This document shows, one piece after another, positions 1 to 6,540 of a stretch of 35,112 nt of DNA (within the stretch, counting starts at the first letter, position 1; every line of letters begins with the position of its first letter). The stretch is from a virus. The notes beneath the pieces were generated by a model. It saw only the letters and a list, made by a program, of their open reading frames with translations, was not told the origin of the DNA and ran no database searches. Both the position numbers and the translations under genes were made by a program. The stretch lies in IMG/VR virus record IMGVR_UViG_3300043392_000034, positions 1 through 35,112 of that record; one strand, given 5' to 3'.

Positions 1-127
1 CCCTGGTCATCGCCCTGGTGACGTCGGCGGTCATCGGTTCGAATCCGGCAGCCATGAAGGTCTTCATGCCCTGGCCGATGATCGGCTCGGAGATCTGCGG
101 AGCGTTGAACGTCGGAAGCTTGGCCAC
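1..127. repeat. Terminal direct repeat, copy 1 (contig circularity overlap)
   Basis: These 127 bases are identical to the last 127 bases of the window (34986-35112). The repeat lies inside one open reading frame, and that frame continues uninterrupted when the ends are joined. The simplest reading is a circular contig whose overlap equals an assembly k-mer of 127, not a biological terminal repeat. Joining the ends gives a unit genome of about 34,985 bp. Confidence 0.95.
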
Positions 128-451
128 GTAGAGCGCGGCTGAGGTTCTGGCCGAAGCAACTCGCTGAGCTGCTCGACGGGTGTCCTGGTAACGCGCGGCG
201 GCCGGTGAATTGAGCCAGGCCAGGCGTTGCTCTTCGTAGTAGGTCAGCGCTGCGGTTGCGTTGACGCTGCCGTAACGATCTACCAGGCTGGGAACGACCG
301 TCCGGAGGAAGCCACCCATCTCCTGTTGACCGAATCCACGACCGGCCTGGAGGACGAGTGCGCTCTCCTGCTCGAGGAGTCGCTCGACTTGTTCCATCGT
401 AGCTTGGTTTCTACGCGCGGCCAGGTAGCGCTCGCGCTCCCGTGTCGCCAT
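1..451 (-). CDS. MuF-like minor head protein, N-terminal part (gene crosses the circle junction)
   Basis: The frame starts at ATG 451-449, overlapping the portal stop codon in a TAATG junction. It runs off the left edge and resumes in frame at 34985, ending at 34648. Joined, the protein is 262 residues. This part supplies a basic, Arg/Gln/Glu-rich helical N-terminus (about residues 1-108), followed by the region encoded by the duplicated 127 bp. The location directly after the portal gene and before the scaffold gene is the standard place for the SPP1 gp7/Mu gpF-type minor head protein. That protein is thought to sit inside the procapsid and help head assembly or DNA delivery. The family assignment rests on the C-terminal half described at 34648-35112. 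Confidence 0.85.
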   Translation of the reverse strand, partial: MATRERERYLAARRNQATMEQVERLLEQESALVLQAGRGFGQQEMGGFLRTVVPSLVDRYGSVNATAALTYYEEQRLAWLNSPAAARYQDTRRAAQRVASARTSAALYVAKLPTFNAPQISEPIIGQGMKTFMAAGFEPMTADVTRAMTR

Positions 452-2064
452 TAGTTAGCAGTGACCTCACTGAATCGAACATTCACGACCACCTCGGTCT
501 CCTGGCCGTTATCAAAGATGCGGACCTGGAGAGCTGGATCGGAGCTCGTTCCCTGGAGTGCGTATTCGGATCCTGGGACTCCCAGGGTGCCGCCGATCAT
601 GATGTGCTCGACGCGTCCGGTGCGGCCATCGGTCAGGGTGACCAGGTCGCCGACGCTTATGCCGCCGAAGGTGTCTACGGTTTCAGGCCTTGCCTCAGGG
701 TCCTGGGTTGCCGGTGCGACTACTGCGCGAGCGGCGTCGGCCAGGTTTGCCACTAGAGCGTTCGCTTGGGCAGCTCGGATCTCGGTGCGAAGCTGAGCCT
801 TGTCGGTCTCGTTCAAGCCGATGCGGTTGTAAGTGACCTCGGAGTCCGGAAGAAGAACGCCAGCGGAAATGAGCTTGACGGCTTCGTCGGCTGCGGCTGC
901 TCGAGTCGGAGTCGAGGCATCGCGCCAGATAGGACGTGCCTCAGAAATGCCCTCAGGAAGCTCTCCGTCGCGCACCAAGACCGCAAGACGGGCAACCTCG
1001 GCCCAAGTCCTACCGAATTGCTTTTGACGCCTCTCAGCGCGTTTCACGAGTCGGGCTTCCATCTGGCGAATTGCGTCCGCGCTCGATGGGTTGTCGGTCT
1101 GGAATCCAAGGTAAGAAGCTGGAACCGAAGTCTCGGCAGCGATGAGCTGCGCGTATTGACGGATCTGCTCGAAGTAAGGAGCTGGGGAGTTAGCCTGGAA
1201 TTGGCCAACGACCGGCATGACACCGTCGTCGTCGTTGTAAGGCACTCCCAGGGTGCGGCCCTGGATGACGCTCCACGGGTTCAGCGGGTTGCCGTCCTGG
1301 TCCAGGAAGGTGTCCTCTTTGGCTCCCAGGATGAAGCGCTGAGGAGCGGAATAAAACTCACGCGCGACCTCGGCACCCAGAAGGGTTCGCATCGCGCTAT
1401 CGGTGTAGGAGCGCACTGCCTTAGTGATCTCCGAACGGCCGTCAGGATCTCCGCTGCGAGGATTGTTGATCAGCGGTGCCACCGGCACGCGGCCCAGGTT
1501 GTGAACGTCCCTGGCTACGTCATAGACGCGACCGGAGTCCGACCACTCCAAGAAGATGGTTTCGTTTGGCAGGTAGAGCGATCCGGAGACCGGAGTCAGG
1601 CCAACACCGACGCGCTCGACCAGGAGAGCCGCTGAGAGTCTGCGGGTCCTCAGGTCGTAGAGCGCCGTCATCTTCTTAGGGCTCTCGATGGTGATCAGCG
1701 GGTCAGGCTCGCCTTCGGCACCCTTGCCGACAACTACGAAGCCCACTCCGTAGATAAGTGCGTCCTTGTGACCAAGAGATCCCTCGAGGTCCAGGTTGTT
1801 GTTGCGGAAAATGTCGTTGAGCCCGAAGGTGTCGCCGATGTATCCCTCAAAGTCGAGACGCTCCTCGAGGACGTCCACGGCCGTTCCTGCCCAGCCAACG
1901 ACTGAGTCCACCAAGCGCAAGCTTGGCGGGACGGAAATGCCGAGATCCTTGAGACGCTGTTTGCCCTCGTAGTAGTTCTCGAGGACGGCGTTCTTGGCGT
2001 CATGCGAGCGCAGCTTCTTCAGCAAGCGCTCGACTAGACCGAGTTCATCGCTCGTTAGGCTCAT
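451..2064 (-). CDS. Portal protein (SPP1 gp6-like)
   Basis: 537 residues. The portal forms the ring at the DNA-entry vertex, docks the terminase and later the connector proteins. The N-terminus (LVERLLKKL, then NYYEGKQRLKDLG and RLVDSVVGW) is typical of siphoviral SPP1-type portals of actinophages. The position between TerL and a MuF-like gene agrees, and the start overlaps the TerL stop (ATGA). The last roughly 70 residues (from about FGGISVGDLVTLTDGRTG) look like a separate small beta-rich domain after an Ala-rich helical segment. I do not recognise this extension and cannot say whether it is usual in close relatives. The call itself is firm. Confidence 0.93.
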   Translation of the reverse strand: MSLTSDELGLVERLLKKLRSHDAKNAVLENYYEGKQRLKDLGISVPPSLRLVDSVVGWAGTAVDVLEERLDFEGYIGDTFGLNDIFRNNNLDLEGSLGHKDALIYGVGFVVVGKGAEGEPDPLITIESPKKMTALYDLRTRRLSAALLVERVGVGLTPVSGSLYLPNETIFLEWSDSGRVYDVARDVHNLGRVPVAPLINNPRSGDPDGRSEITKAVRSYTDSAMRTLLGAEVAREFYSAPQRFILGAKEDTFLDQDGNPLNPWSVIQGRTLGVPYNDDDGVMPVVGQFQANSPAPYFEQIRQYAQLIAAETSVPASYLGFQTDNPSSADAIRQMEARLVKRAERRQKQFGRTWAEVARLAVLVRDGELPEGISEARPIWRDASTPTRAAAADEAVKLISAGVLLPDSEVTYNRIGLNETDKAQLRTEIRAAQANALVANLADAARAVVAPATQDPEARPETVDTFGGISVGDLVTLTDGRTGRVEHIMIGGTLGVPGSEYALQGTSSDPALQVRIFDNGQETEVVVNVRFSEVTAN

Positions 2065-3575
2065 AAAATCGTTGCCCTTCGGGTCGTGGATGTTCTGCGG
2101 TCTTTAGTGGCTTGGCGAGCGCCGTTCGCTAGAACCGCGCAAGCAAGTAGGTCAACTTTCCGAGGGCTGTTTCGCTTCTCCTTTTTGAAGGATCCGGCTT
2201 CGGTCGCGACCGCGTTCAAAACGTGTCTGGTAAGACGGGGGTCTCCGTCTCCACCTATCTCGCTCGCGATGAGATCCGCGAGGAATTGCTGCGCCATTGG
2301 CGCGATTCGGTGATTCGTTGGTGGGATTCGCTCGACGCGTCTCTTCCACCGCTTCGACCACTCCAGGACGTCGGGCTCGTAGAAGCTCGGGTCACACCAA
2401 AGCATTTGGACGTCATAAGTGTCGAACATTTTCTCGACGGCTCGATTGACGTCGTGACGGTCAACGGTCCACTCAGGATCATTCGGATCCGGCTCCCAGA
2501 CCGCGAGCACGCTCATGGTTCCGGTGTTGACGTCCATCGCTACTAAGCCGGTGGCGTCTCCTGAAACGGATCCGTCAAAGCCTGCGGTGATCTTCGCGCC
2601 TGCCGGAATCGGTTTGTCGCGTAGAGCTGCCGTCCACTGATGGGGACTTACGAAGTCCTCGCCAGCTAGTCGGACCCATTGGTTGAGGCGATAGCGTTGG
2701 AATCCGGCGAAGCCTGCCGAGCCAGCGGAAGAAATAGCTGCCTCGAAGTCACCCAGGTCCAGAAGACCTTCGGCCAGATTCGGGTTTGCTCGCTCCCAGA
2801 CCTCGGGGTCGGTGGGGTCAGCATCCTCAGGAGCTTCCCACGACCAAAAGCCGAAGCTAGGGTCCTCGATCTCGCCGGTAGCCACTCGCCTGCCATGCTC
2901 ATAAAGACGTCCGAGCAGCGTGTCGGTGTGACCTCCGGCGGTCGTGATTCCTACAACCAGGGATTCGGGGCGGTCGGCCGATCCCGTTGTAAGTGCCTCC
3001 CAAAGCTCATCGCCGCGCTGGTTCGATGGCGATGAAGGCCATCCATGCAGCTCGTCGGCGATCACGAGGGAAGGAGCTAAACCGTGAGCTCGCATCGCGT
3101 CAGCGCTTAGAGCTCGATAGACCGCACCTCGAGAAGGAACCTCGAGAGCGTCTCGGTAAACCTTGACAACGCGGCTCAGGGTCGGGTTGTCCAAAACTTG
3201 TTGGCGTGCTTCGCCAAATACGATCTTCGCCTGGGCTCGGTCACCGGCCGCGGAATAGACCTGAGCTCCCTGCGGTCCGTAGACCAGGTGCTCGAGGGCC
3301 AGGGCTGTTCCCAGGAGGGACTTCCCGTTCTTACGCGGGAGAAGCACGATGGCCCTGCGGAACCTCAGGAGTCCGGTCTTCGGATCCGTCTCCAGGAGAC
3401 GATCAAAGAGCCAGCGCTGCCAGGCCGTGAAGATCAGCGGCTCGCCTGCCTTGAATCCTCGAGAAGCCTTGAGAAGTAATTCTGAAAAGTCTGCGACGTC
3501 GGGCCCGCGGGTCGTGTTGCTCAGGGATGGAACAGACCAAGCCGGTGCCCACTTCGGATCCGGCTCAGGAAGCAC
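2061..3575 (-). CDS. terL: Terminase large subunit
   Basis: ATPase and nuclease of the DNA-packaging motor. With the GTG start at 3575 the protein has 504 residues. Walker A is PRKNGKS (residues 80-86) and Walker B is LVIADE (170-175). The C-terminal RNase H-like nuclease has Asp in FDGS (334), CDPSF (395) and KVDLLAC (475). The frame is open up to a TTG at 3668, but that would overlap TerS by about 100 bp. The GTG at 3575 overlaps the TerS stop by 11 bp and begins just before the conserved PDPKWAPAWSVPSL segment, so I prefer it. Its ribosome binding site is weak. Downstream the gene overlaps the portal gene by 4 bp (ATGA). Confidence 0.95.
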   Translation of the reverse strand: MLPEPDPKWAPAWSVPSLSNTTRGPDVADFSELLLKASRGFKAGEPLIFTAWQRWLFDRLLETDPKTGLLRFRRAIVLLPRKNGKSLLGTALALEHLVYGPQGAQVYSAAGDRAQAKIVFGEARQQVLDNPTLSRVVKVYRDALEVPSRGAVYRALSADAMRAHGLAPSLVIADELHGWPSSPSNQRGDELWEALTTGSADRPESLVVGITTAGGHTDTLLGRLYEHGRRVATGEIEDPSFGFWSWEAPEDADPTDPEVWERANPNLAEGLLDLGDFEAAISSAGSAGFAGFQRYRLNQWVRLAGEDFVSPHQWTAALRDKPIPAGAKITAGFDGSVSGDATGLVAMDVNTGTMSVLAVWEPDPNDPEWTVDRHDVNRAVEKMFDTYDVQMLWCDPSFYEPDVLEWSKRWKRRVERIPPTNHRIAPMAQQFLADLIASEIGGDGDPRLTRHVLNAVATEAGSFKKEKRNSPRKVDLLACAVLANGARQATKDRRTSTTRRATIL

Positions 3576-4074
3576 GCTCGGCGCGTCGTCTCTGAAGCTC
3601 GTCGAGCTCGTCGCGAACTCGAACCTCGGCAAGACCGAGTCGGCTCCGGTCGGATGGGCTGAAACCAATGGCAGCGAGCCAGGCAGTCATCTGAGCTCGA
3701 AGGTTGCCGAGCTGAGTGACCATCGGATGGGTGACCATCTGGCCGTTGGCGGTTGTGTAGTAGCGCTCGATCTCACCGGACTGAATCTTCAGTCGGATCA
3801 GCTCGTGCTCGTCCTGGGCTTCGCAAAGCATTCGGATGAGCTGGAAGTCAACGTCGGGGGAGAGCCAGCTTCGACCGGCATTCCAGATCCTTACCCAAAG
3901 CTCGAGGCCTGCCTCATCCAGGACCGGAGGGGTCGGGATGTTGGCCATGCCTGGCAAACCTTCACCTGGCATCGGTGCGGCTGGGAGGTTCTTCTTGCTC
4001 GGGTTACCGGCAGCGCGGTGAACCTCGACGGGCTTCGCTGGTCTACCGGCTGGTCGGCCTGTGGGTGTTGCCAT
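3565..4074 (-). CDS. terS: Terminase small subunit (P27 family)
   Basis: 169 residues. The N-terminus GRPAGRPAKPVEVHRAAGNP and the helical remainder match the P27-type small terminase of siphoviruses, which recognises the packaging site and loads TerL. The start ATG at 4074 is preceded by AAGGAG with 9 bp spacing. The C-terminus is a charged helix (DELDELQRRRAERAS). Immediately upstream is a structured, GC-rich intergenic region and then an HNH gene, the arrangement HNH-cos-terS-terL seen in HK97-type cos phages. Its likely binding sites are therefore the palindromes at 4124-4244. Confidence 0.9.
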   Translation of the reverse strand: MATPTGRPAGRPAKPVEVHRAAGNPSKKNLPAAPMPGEGLPGMANIPTPPVLDEAGLELWVRIWNAGRSWLSPDVDFQLIRMLCEAQDEHELIRLKIQSGEIERYYTTANGQMVTHPMVTQLGNLRAQMTAWLAAIGFSPSDRSRLGLAEVRVRDELDELQRRRAERAS

Positions 4075-4100
4075 GCGGCTGGTCTCCTTGCCATGCGGCT
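4068..4100. repeat. Short tandem duplication at the TerS start (13 bp, 20-bp period)
   Basis: TTGCCATGCGGCT occurs at 4068-4080 and again at 4088-4100, with a shorter third copy (CCATGCGG) at 4113-4120. The first copy contains the TerS start codon (read on the minus strand). The second places another ATG 20 bp upstream, out of frame. The real ribosome binding site (AAGGAG) lies between the copies. Confidence 0.7.
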
Positions 4101-4276
4101 AGATCTTGGGTCCCATGCGGGAAGCGAACGTTTGTTCGCAAGGCCCCCCTCGGGAATCCCGCTGGTGTGCGTCTGCTAATCGCGCCGTGACACGTCGGGG
4201 GGTGGGGGAGGGGGTTCCCCCCTGGTTTGTCGAACGCTTGTTCGCTTCAAACCTTTGAAAACTTTTGTGGAAATGA
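4075..4276. other. Probable cos/packaging region between HNH and terS
   Basis: This gap without genes contains a G-rich run (4197-4214) running into GGGGGTTCCCCCC (4210-4222), a C-run at 4144-4149, and two near-identical palindromes: GCGAACGTTTGTTCGC at 4124-4139 and CGAACGCTTGTTCG at 4231-4244. The palindromes have the form CGAAC-4-GTTCG and their starts are about 106 bp apart. In HK97-like cos phages the cohesive end site lies between the HNH gene and terS, which is exactly this interval. The palindromes would suit TerS (cosB-like) binding and the GC-rich stretch the nicking site. The exact cut cannot be read from the sequence. Confidence 0.55.
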
Positions 4277-4627
4277 TCAGCGTCTTGGGACTGCCCGATT
4301 CCCTGCCTTGGCCTGGTGTCCCTCTCTCGAGGACTTATGCCGGTGGCAGTGGGGAGGCGTCCTGTCATGCACTGCCTTGAGGTTGGTCAGTGAGTGATCG
4401 TCTCCTGCGACAACGTGATCAACGGTGTCAGCTCCAGGTTGTCCGCATAAGTAGCAGATCCCCTGGTCCCTCTTGAGGACTATGAGCCGTCTGGTTCTCC
4501 AATCGCTTGGAAGTCGTTCCTTGCGCGTGGATCCCTGCCATCGGGGTCGTTGATGCTTGTTGCATCTTCCTTCGTTGGTTGAGTGCTCATGGCAACCAGG
4601 CTCGAGGCATGGTGTTGGAGCTCTCAT
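4277..4627 (-). CDS. HNH endonuclease (terminase-associated)
   Basis: 116 residues starting at ATG 4627. The N-terminal half has a zinc-binding-like Cys/His set (PCLEPGCHEH and EGRCNKH) and a basic stretch. The HNH core is CYLCGQPGADTVDHVVAGDD followed by LTNLKAVHDRTPPHCHRHK, with the paired Cys motifs and the catalytic His of the D-H-V motif. In cos phages such as HK97 an HNH protein next to terminase stimulates cos cleavage by TerL. Its location immediately before the presumed cos gap and terS supports that role here over a homing nuclease. It follows a 406-bp region without genes and probably begins the late transcription unit. Confidence 0.88.
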   Translation of the reverse strand: MRAPTPCLEPGCHEHSTNEGRCNKHQRPRWQGSTRKERLPSDWRTRRLIVLKRDQGICYLCGQPGADTVDHVVAGDDHSLTNLKAVHDRTPPHCHRHKSSREGHQAKAGNRAVPRR

Positions 4628-5033
4628 GTTGGAAGTCTCTTGGTCTCTTGGGTCTGGGTATCCCCAGGCTGGGAGGGGAGGGATGTTTCTTTTCCCTCGG
4701 CCCCCTGGCTTTTTGAACCTGGGGGTCTTGTTTCAAGAAACGACCCTGGGACCGATCTGAGTCTGCGTCCCTGGGTTCTAACAAGTTAGAGGCACAAACC
4801 ACTTAGGTCTGTTTTGCAGCGGAGTCAGGTGGCCACCTCGTGCTCGCCAAGCCTCTAGTGGACGCGTAGGGAATCGAACCCTGTATCCCCTCACTGAAGT
4901 CGAACGGGTCTTCCCATTCCGTCACACTGAGGGAGCGAACCTGATCGCGCCCTGGGGTTAGGCACCCGCCGCCATCCCCTCAACACCAGACACGAGAAGG
5001 CTTCTAGCCGTGGCCTGGTGGAGTCACCTAACC
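4628..5033. other. Gene-free 406-bp region between early and late blocks
   Basis: No convincing coding frame is present. The region contains a tRNA-like element (4859-4952, minus). It has an inverted repeat TAGAGGC/GCCTCTA (4787-4793 and 4851-4857) enclosing the palindrome GGTGGCCACC. A hairpin CCCCC-T-GG / CC-T-GGGGG lies at 4701-4725, followed directly by a second inverted repeat (TCTTG-TTT-CAAGA, 4726-4738). AAGGCTTCTAGCC lies near 5000. It lies between the last early gene and the HNH gene, so a late promoter or processing structures are plausible. I see no clear -10/-35 pair. Confidence 0.5.
4859..4952 (-). other. tRNA-like element (canonical acceptor and T-arm, non-canonical middle)
   Basis: On the minus strand GGGCGCG (4952-4946) can pair over 7 bp, with one G-U, to CGCGTCC (4866-4860), followed by A at 4859 as discriminator. 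Directly before the acceptor 3' strand is a T-arm-like sequence with loop TTCGATT closed by GGG/CCC. The middle is not a normal D-plus-anticodon fold. It offers ACGG/CCGT around an 11-nt loop AATGGGAAGAC, and a small CTTC/GAGG hairpin. At 94 nt it would be a long class-II-like molecule. It could be a decayed tRNA, a tRNA mimic, or an attachment-site remnant of a tRNA 3' end. I do not assign an anticodon. Confidence 0.35.
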
Positions 5034-5234
5034 TCATAGATAAGAAAGGCGTCGAGGGGTTTGTTTTTCAACCTCGCGAGGAAACTTTTCTTCTTCCTCG
5101 TCCAGGTAGATCAGTGGGTCTTTGGCAGCTCCGGCGATGAATGCCAGGGCCAGAAGTCCGAGAAGGGCCATAAGGCCGACCACCAGGGCTATGGATGCCC
5201 CGATGATCAGCCAGGCCAGTGCGGTCTCGATCAC
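5034..5234 (-). CDS. Small membrane protein
   Basis: 66 residues with a GTG start at 5234 that overlaps the nrdH stop by 4 bp (GTGA). Residues 1-37 are almost entirely hydrophobic (LAWLIIGASIALVVGL, then LLGLLALAFIAGAA), enough for one long or two short membrane segments. An acidic patch (LDEEEEKF) and a basic C-terminal tail follow. It is the last gene of the early operon. I do not recognise the family; function unknown. Confidence 0.7.
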   Translation of the reverse strand: MIETALAWLIIGASIALVVGLMALLGLLALAFIAGAAKDPLIYLDEEEEKFPREVEKQTPRRLSYL

Positions 5235-5482
5235 TTCTTGGCCTCGTCCGCGTGGATCCGCTTGGATAAGTTGTTGAGCTCATCCATCCGGAATCCCGAC
5301 CAGTGTCTCCCTCCTGCCACTACGACCGGAGCTGCGGTGTATCCGAGGGCCTTCACCATCTCCATGCTTTCGGGATGGAGCGTCAGGTCAACGACGTCAT
5401 AGCGAATCTTCTCGCGATCAAGGACCTTCTTGGTTTGGGAACACTGCACGCAGTTGGGAGTTGTGAAGACGGTGACCTGCAC
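5231..5482 (-). CDS. nrdH: NrdH-like redoxin (glutaredoxin-like)
   Basis: 83 residues. The redox motif C11-V-Q-C14 follows TTPN, the cis-proline motif TAAPVVV is at residues 49-55, and WSGFR (61-65) is the diagnostic NrdH-type segment that sets it apart from classical glutaredoxins. NrdH proteins supply electrons to class Ib ribonucleotide reductase and are reduced by thioredoxin reductase. No reductase subunit is encoded here, so it would serve the host enzyme and raise dNTP supply during phage replication. The start is GTG 5482, right after the TAA of the preceding gene, with GAGGTG upstream. Confidence 0.92.
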   Translation of the reverse strand: MQVTVFTTPNCVQCSQTKKVLDREKIRYDVVDLTLHPESMEMVKALGYTAAPVVVAGGRHWSGFRMDELNNLSKRIHADEAKK

Positions 5483-5776
5483 TTAGATCACCTCAGGACG
5501 CTTGCCGTAGTCGCTGGTCAGAAGGCCGACCGCGTATTGGTAGCCAAGCTCTAGAGCGTCGGCCGTTGCCTGAGACTTCTGAGTCTTGTTGGCTCGGTGT
5601 CCTTCAGCGATGGTCTTGATGTCCTGGTTGGACTCGAGTGTTGCCAGGATGTCCTTTACGGCCTGGTCGTAGCCGATTCGTTTACCGGTGAGAAATTCCA
5701 TCTCGGCCAGCTCGTCGATCTCTTCTCCGGCCAGCTTGTTGACGATGACCTGCTTCAGGTCGTTGATTAGCTTCAA
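5483..5776 (-). CDS. Hypothetical early protein
   Basis: 97 residues, mostly alpha-helical by composition and acidic in the first half (VNKLAGEEIDELAEMEFLTGKR). The start is TTG 5776, directly after the TAA of the upstream gene, with GAAGGAAAC as ribosome binding site. The stop abuts nrdH. No motif or family is recognised. Tight packing in the operon supports it being real. Confidence 0.75.
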   Translation of the reverse strand: MKLINDLKQVIVNKLAGEEIDELAEMEFLTGKRIGYDQAVKDILATLESNQDIKTIAEGHRANKTQKSQATADALELGYQYAVGLLTSDYGKRPEVI

Positions 5777-6166
5777 TTAGTTTCCTTCCTTCGGTTGTTT
5801 CATTTTCTGATCGTTATTGTCAGTTTGTTGAAAGCTTGCTCGGCGTGTTGCCTTTTGCCGGTCCTCCAGCTCTTCCTTCAAGTCCTGAAGGCTGAGCATG
5901 TCGTGGTCGTTGTCGTTCGGGTGGCTCACGAACTGAGCGGCATCGAGAGCGAACTTGATACCTGCGATGAAGCCGGTGTCGAATGCGATGTTGACGAAGC
6001 TGCCTGGCTTGGCGTTTTCGTGTATTCGCGCAGAACTGTCCTGATTTTCGTCACTGGCCGCAGCTTCTTCCTCGATTTTTGCGCGCTCAAGCGAAATACC
6101 ATGCTGGACGCCTTGGTTGAACGCCTTGATCGAGCTGGAGGCGATGACGGACATGAGATCACTCAC
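5777..6166 (-). CDS. Hypothetical early protein
   Basis: 129 residues with a GTG start at 6166 that overlaps the upstream stop (GTGA). It contains a Gly/Ala/Phe-rich central segment (VNIAFDTGFIAGIKFALDAA) that could be an amphipathic helix. The tail is charged and Gln/Asn/Lys-rich (QTDNNDQKMKQPKEGN). This gene and its upstream neighbour are visibly more AT-rich than the rest of the genome, which may mean recent acquisition. Two palindromes lie 16-64 bp upstream of its start. No family recognised. Confidence 0.7.
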   Translation of the reverse strand: MSDLMSVIASSSIKAFNQGVQHGISLERAKIEEEAAASDENQDSSARIHENAKPGSFVNIAFDTGFIAGIKFALDAAQFVSHPNDNDHDMLSLQDLKEELEDRQKATRRASFQQTDNNDQKMKQPKEGN

Positions 6167-6540
6167 TTCTGCTCTCCTTTGATTGCATCAGAATGCAATG
6201 CTTCGTCATCATTTATTGCATTGAAATGCACGCCTTCGATTTCCTCAATTACCCAATCAAGTTCTACCCAATCGCAATTCATGTGCTTGAGATTGTCATC
6301 TTCGGCATCTAAAAACGCTGTTAGTTCCTCGCCGTGTAAATACATACATTCACAGCGCTTGCTTCGGAACAGCTGGGCTAGGCGTTCACGCTCTCGGTCT
6401 GCTCCGTAGCAAATAGGGCAAGTGAACATCTCCGAGTAATAGAACTGGTCAATGGCGCAGTATTTACGCTCTGCCAGCGTGCGCTCTTTGACAGCGGACT
6501 TCTTTGCGGATCTGGCGACCGGAAGAGACTTCTCACTCAC
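6163..6540 (-). CDS. Small Cys-containing hypothetical protein
   Basis: 125 residues with a GTG start at 6540, overlapping the upstream gene by 8 bp. After a basic N-terminus (ARSAKKSAVKERTLAERK) there is a CPIC pair (in EMFTCPICYGADRERERL) and a later CEC, which together could bind a zinc ion. The C-terminal third is strongly acidic (FLDAEDDN, VELDWVIEEIEG). It shares low GC with the following gene. Function unknown. Confidence 0.7.
   Translation of the reverse strand: MSEKSLPVARSAKKSAVKERTLAERKYCAIDQFYYSEMFTCPICYGADRERERLAQLFRSKRCECMYLHGEELTAFLDAEDDNLKHMNCDWVELDWVIEEIEGVHFNAINDDEALHSDAIKGEQK
6182..6230. promoter_or_regulatory. Pair of operator-like palindromes upstream of the 5777-6166 gene
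   Basis: ATTGCAT-CAGA-ATGCAAT (6182-6199) has perfect 7-bp arms. TGCAT-TGAA-ATGCA (6217-6230) has 5-bp arms and the same core. Their centres are 33 bp apart, close to three helical turns, and they lie just upstream of the start codon at 6166. They are inside the 3' end of the preceding gene, where they encode the similar tracts NAI and SDAI, so protein-level duplication is an alternative explanation. Confidence 0.35.

Noticed and set aside
227-1635. Open frames on the plus strand opposite the MuF, portal and terminase genes
   Set aside because: They are antisense shadows of strongly supported minus-strand genes, with low-complexity or Arg/Ser-rich products and no motif.
4099-4368. 89-residue minus-strand frame across the terS-HNH gap
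   Set aside because: It spans the GC-rich cos candidate and overlaps HNH; composition is not protein-like.
4587-4802. 71-residue minus-strand frame upstream of the HNH gene
   Set aside because: It covers hairpins, overlaps the HNH start and encodes a Pro/Arg-rich sequence without features.
4859-4890. attP core at the tRNA-like 3' end
   Set aside because: The integrase is about 11 kb away; attP is normally beside int, so this is kept only as an alternative idea.
4859-4952. A confident functional tRNA gene
   Set aside because: No normal D-arm or seven-base anticodon loop can be formed together with the acceptor and T-arm, so only a tRNA-like element is claimed.
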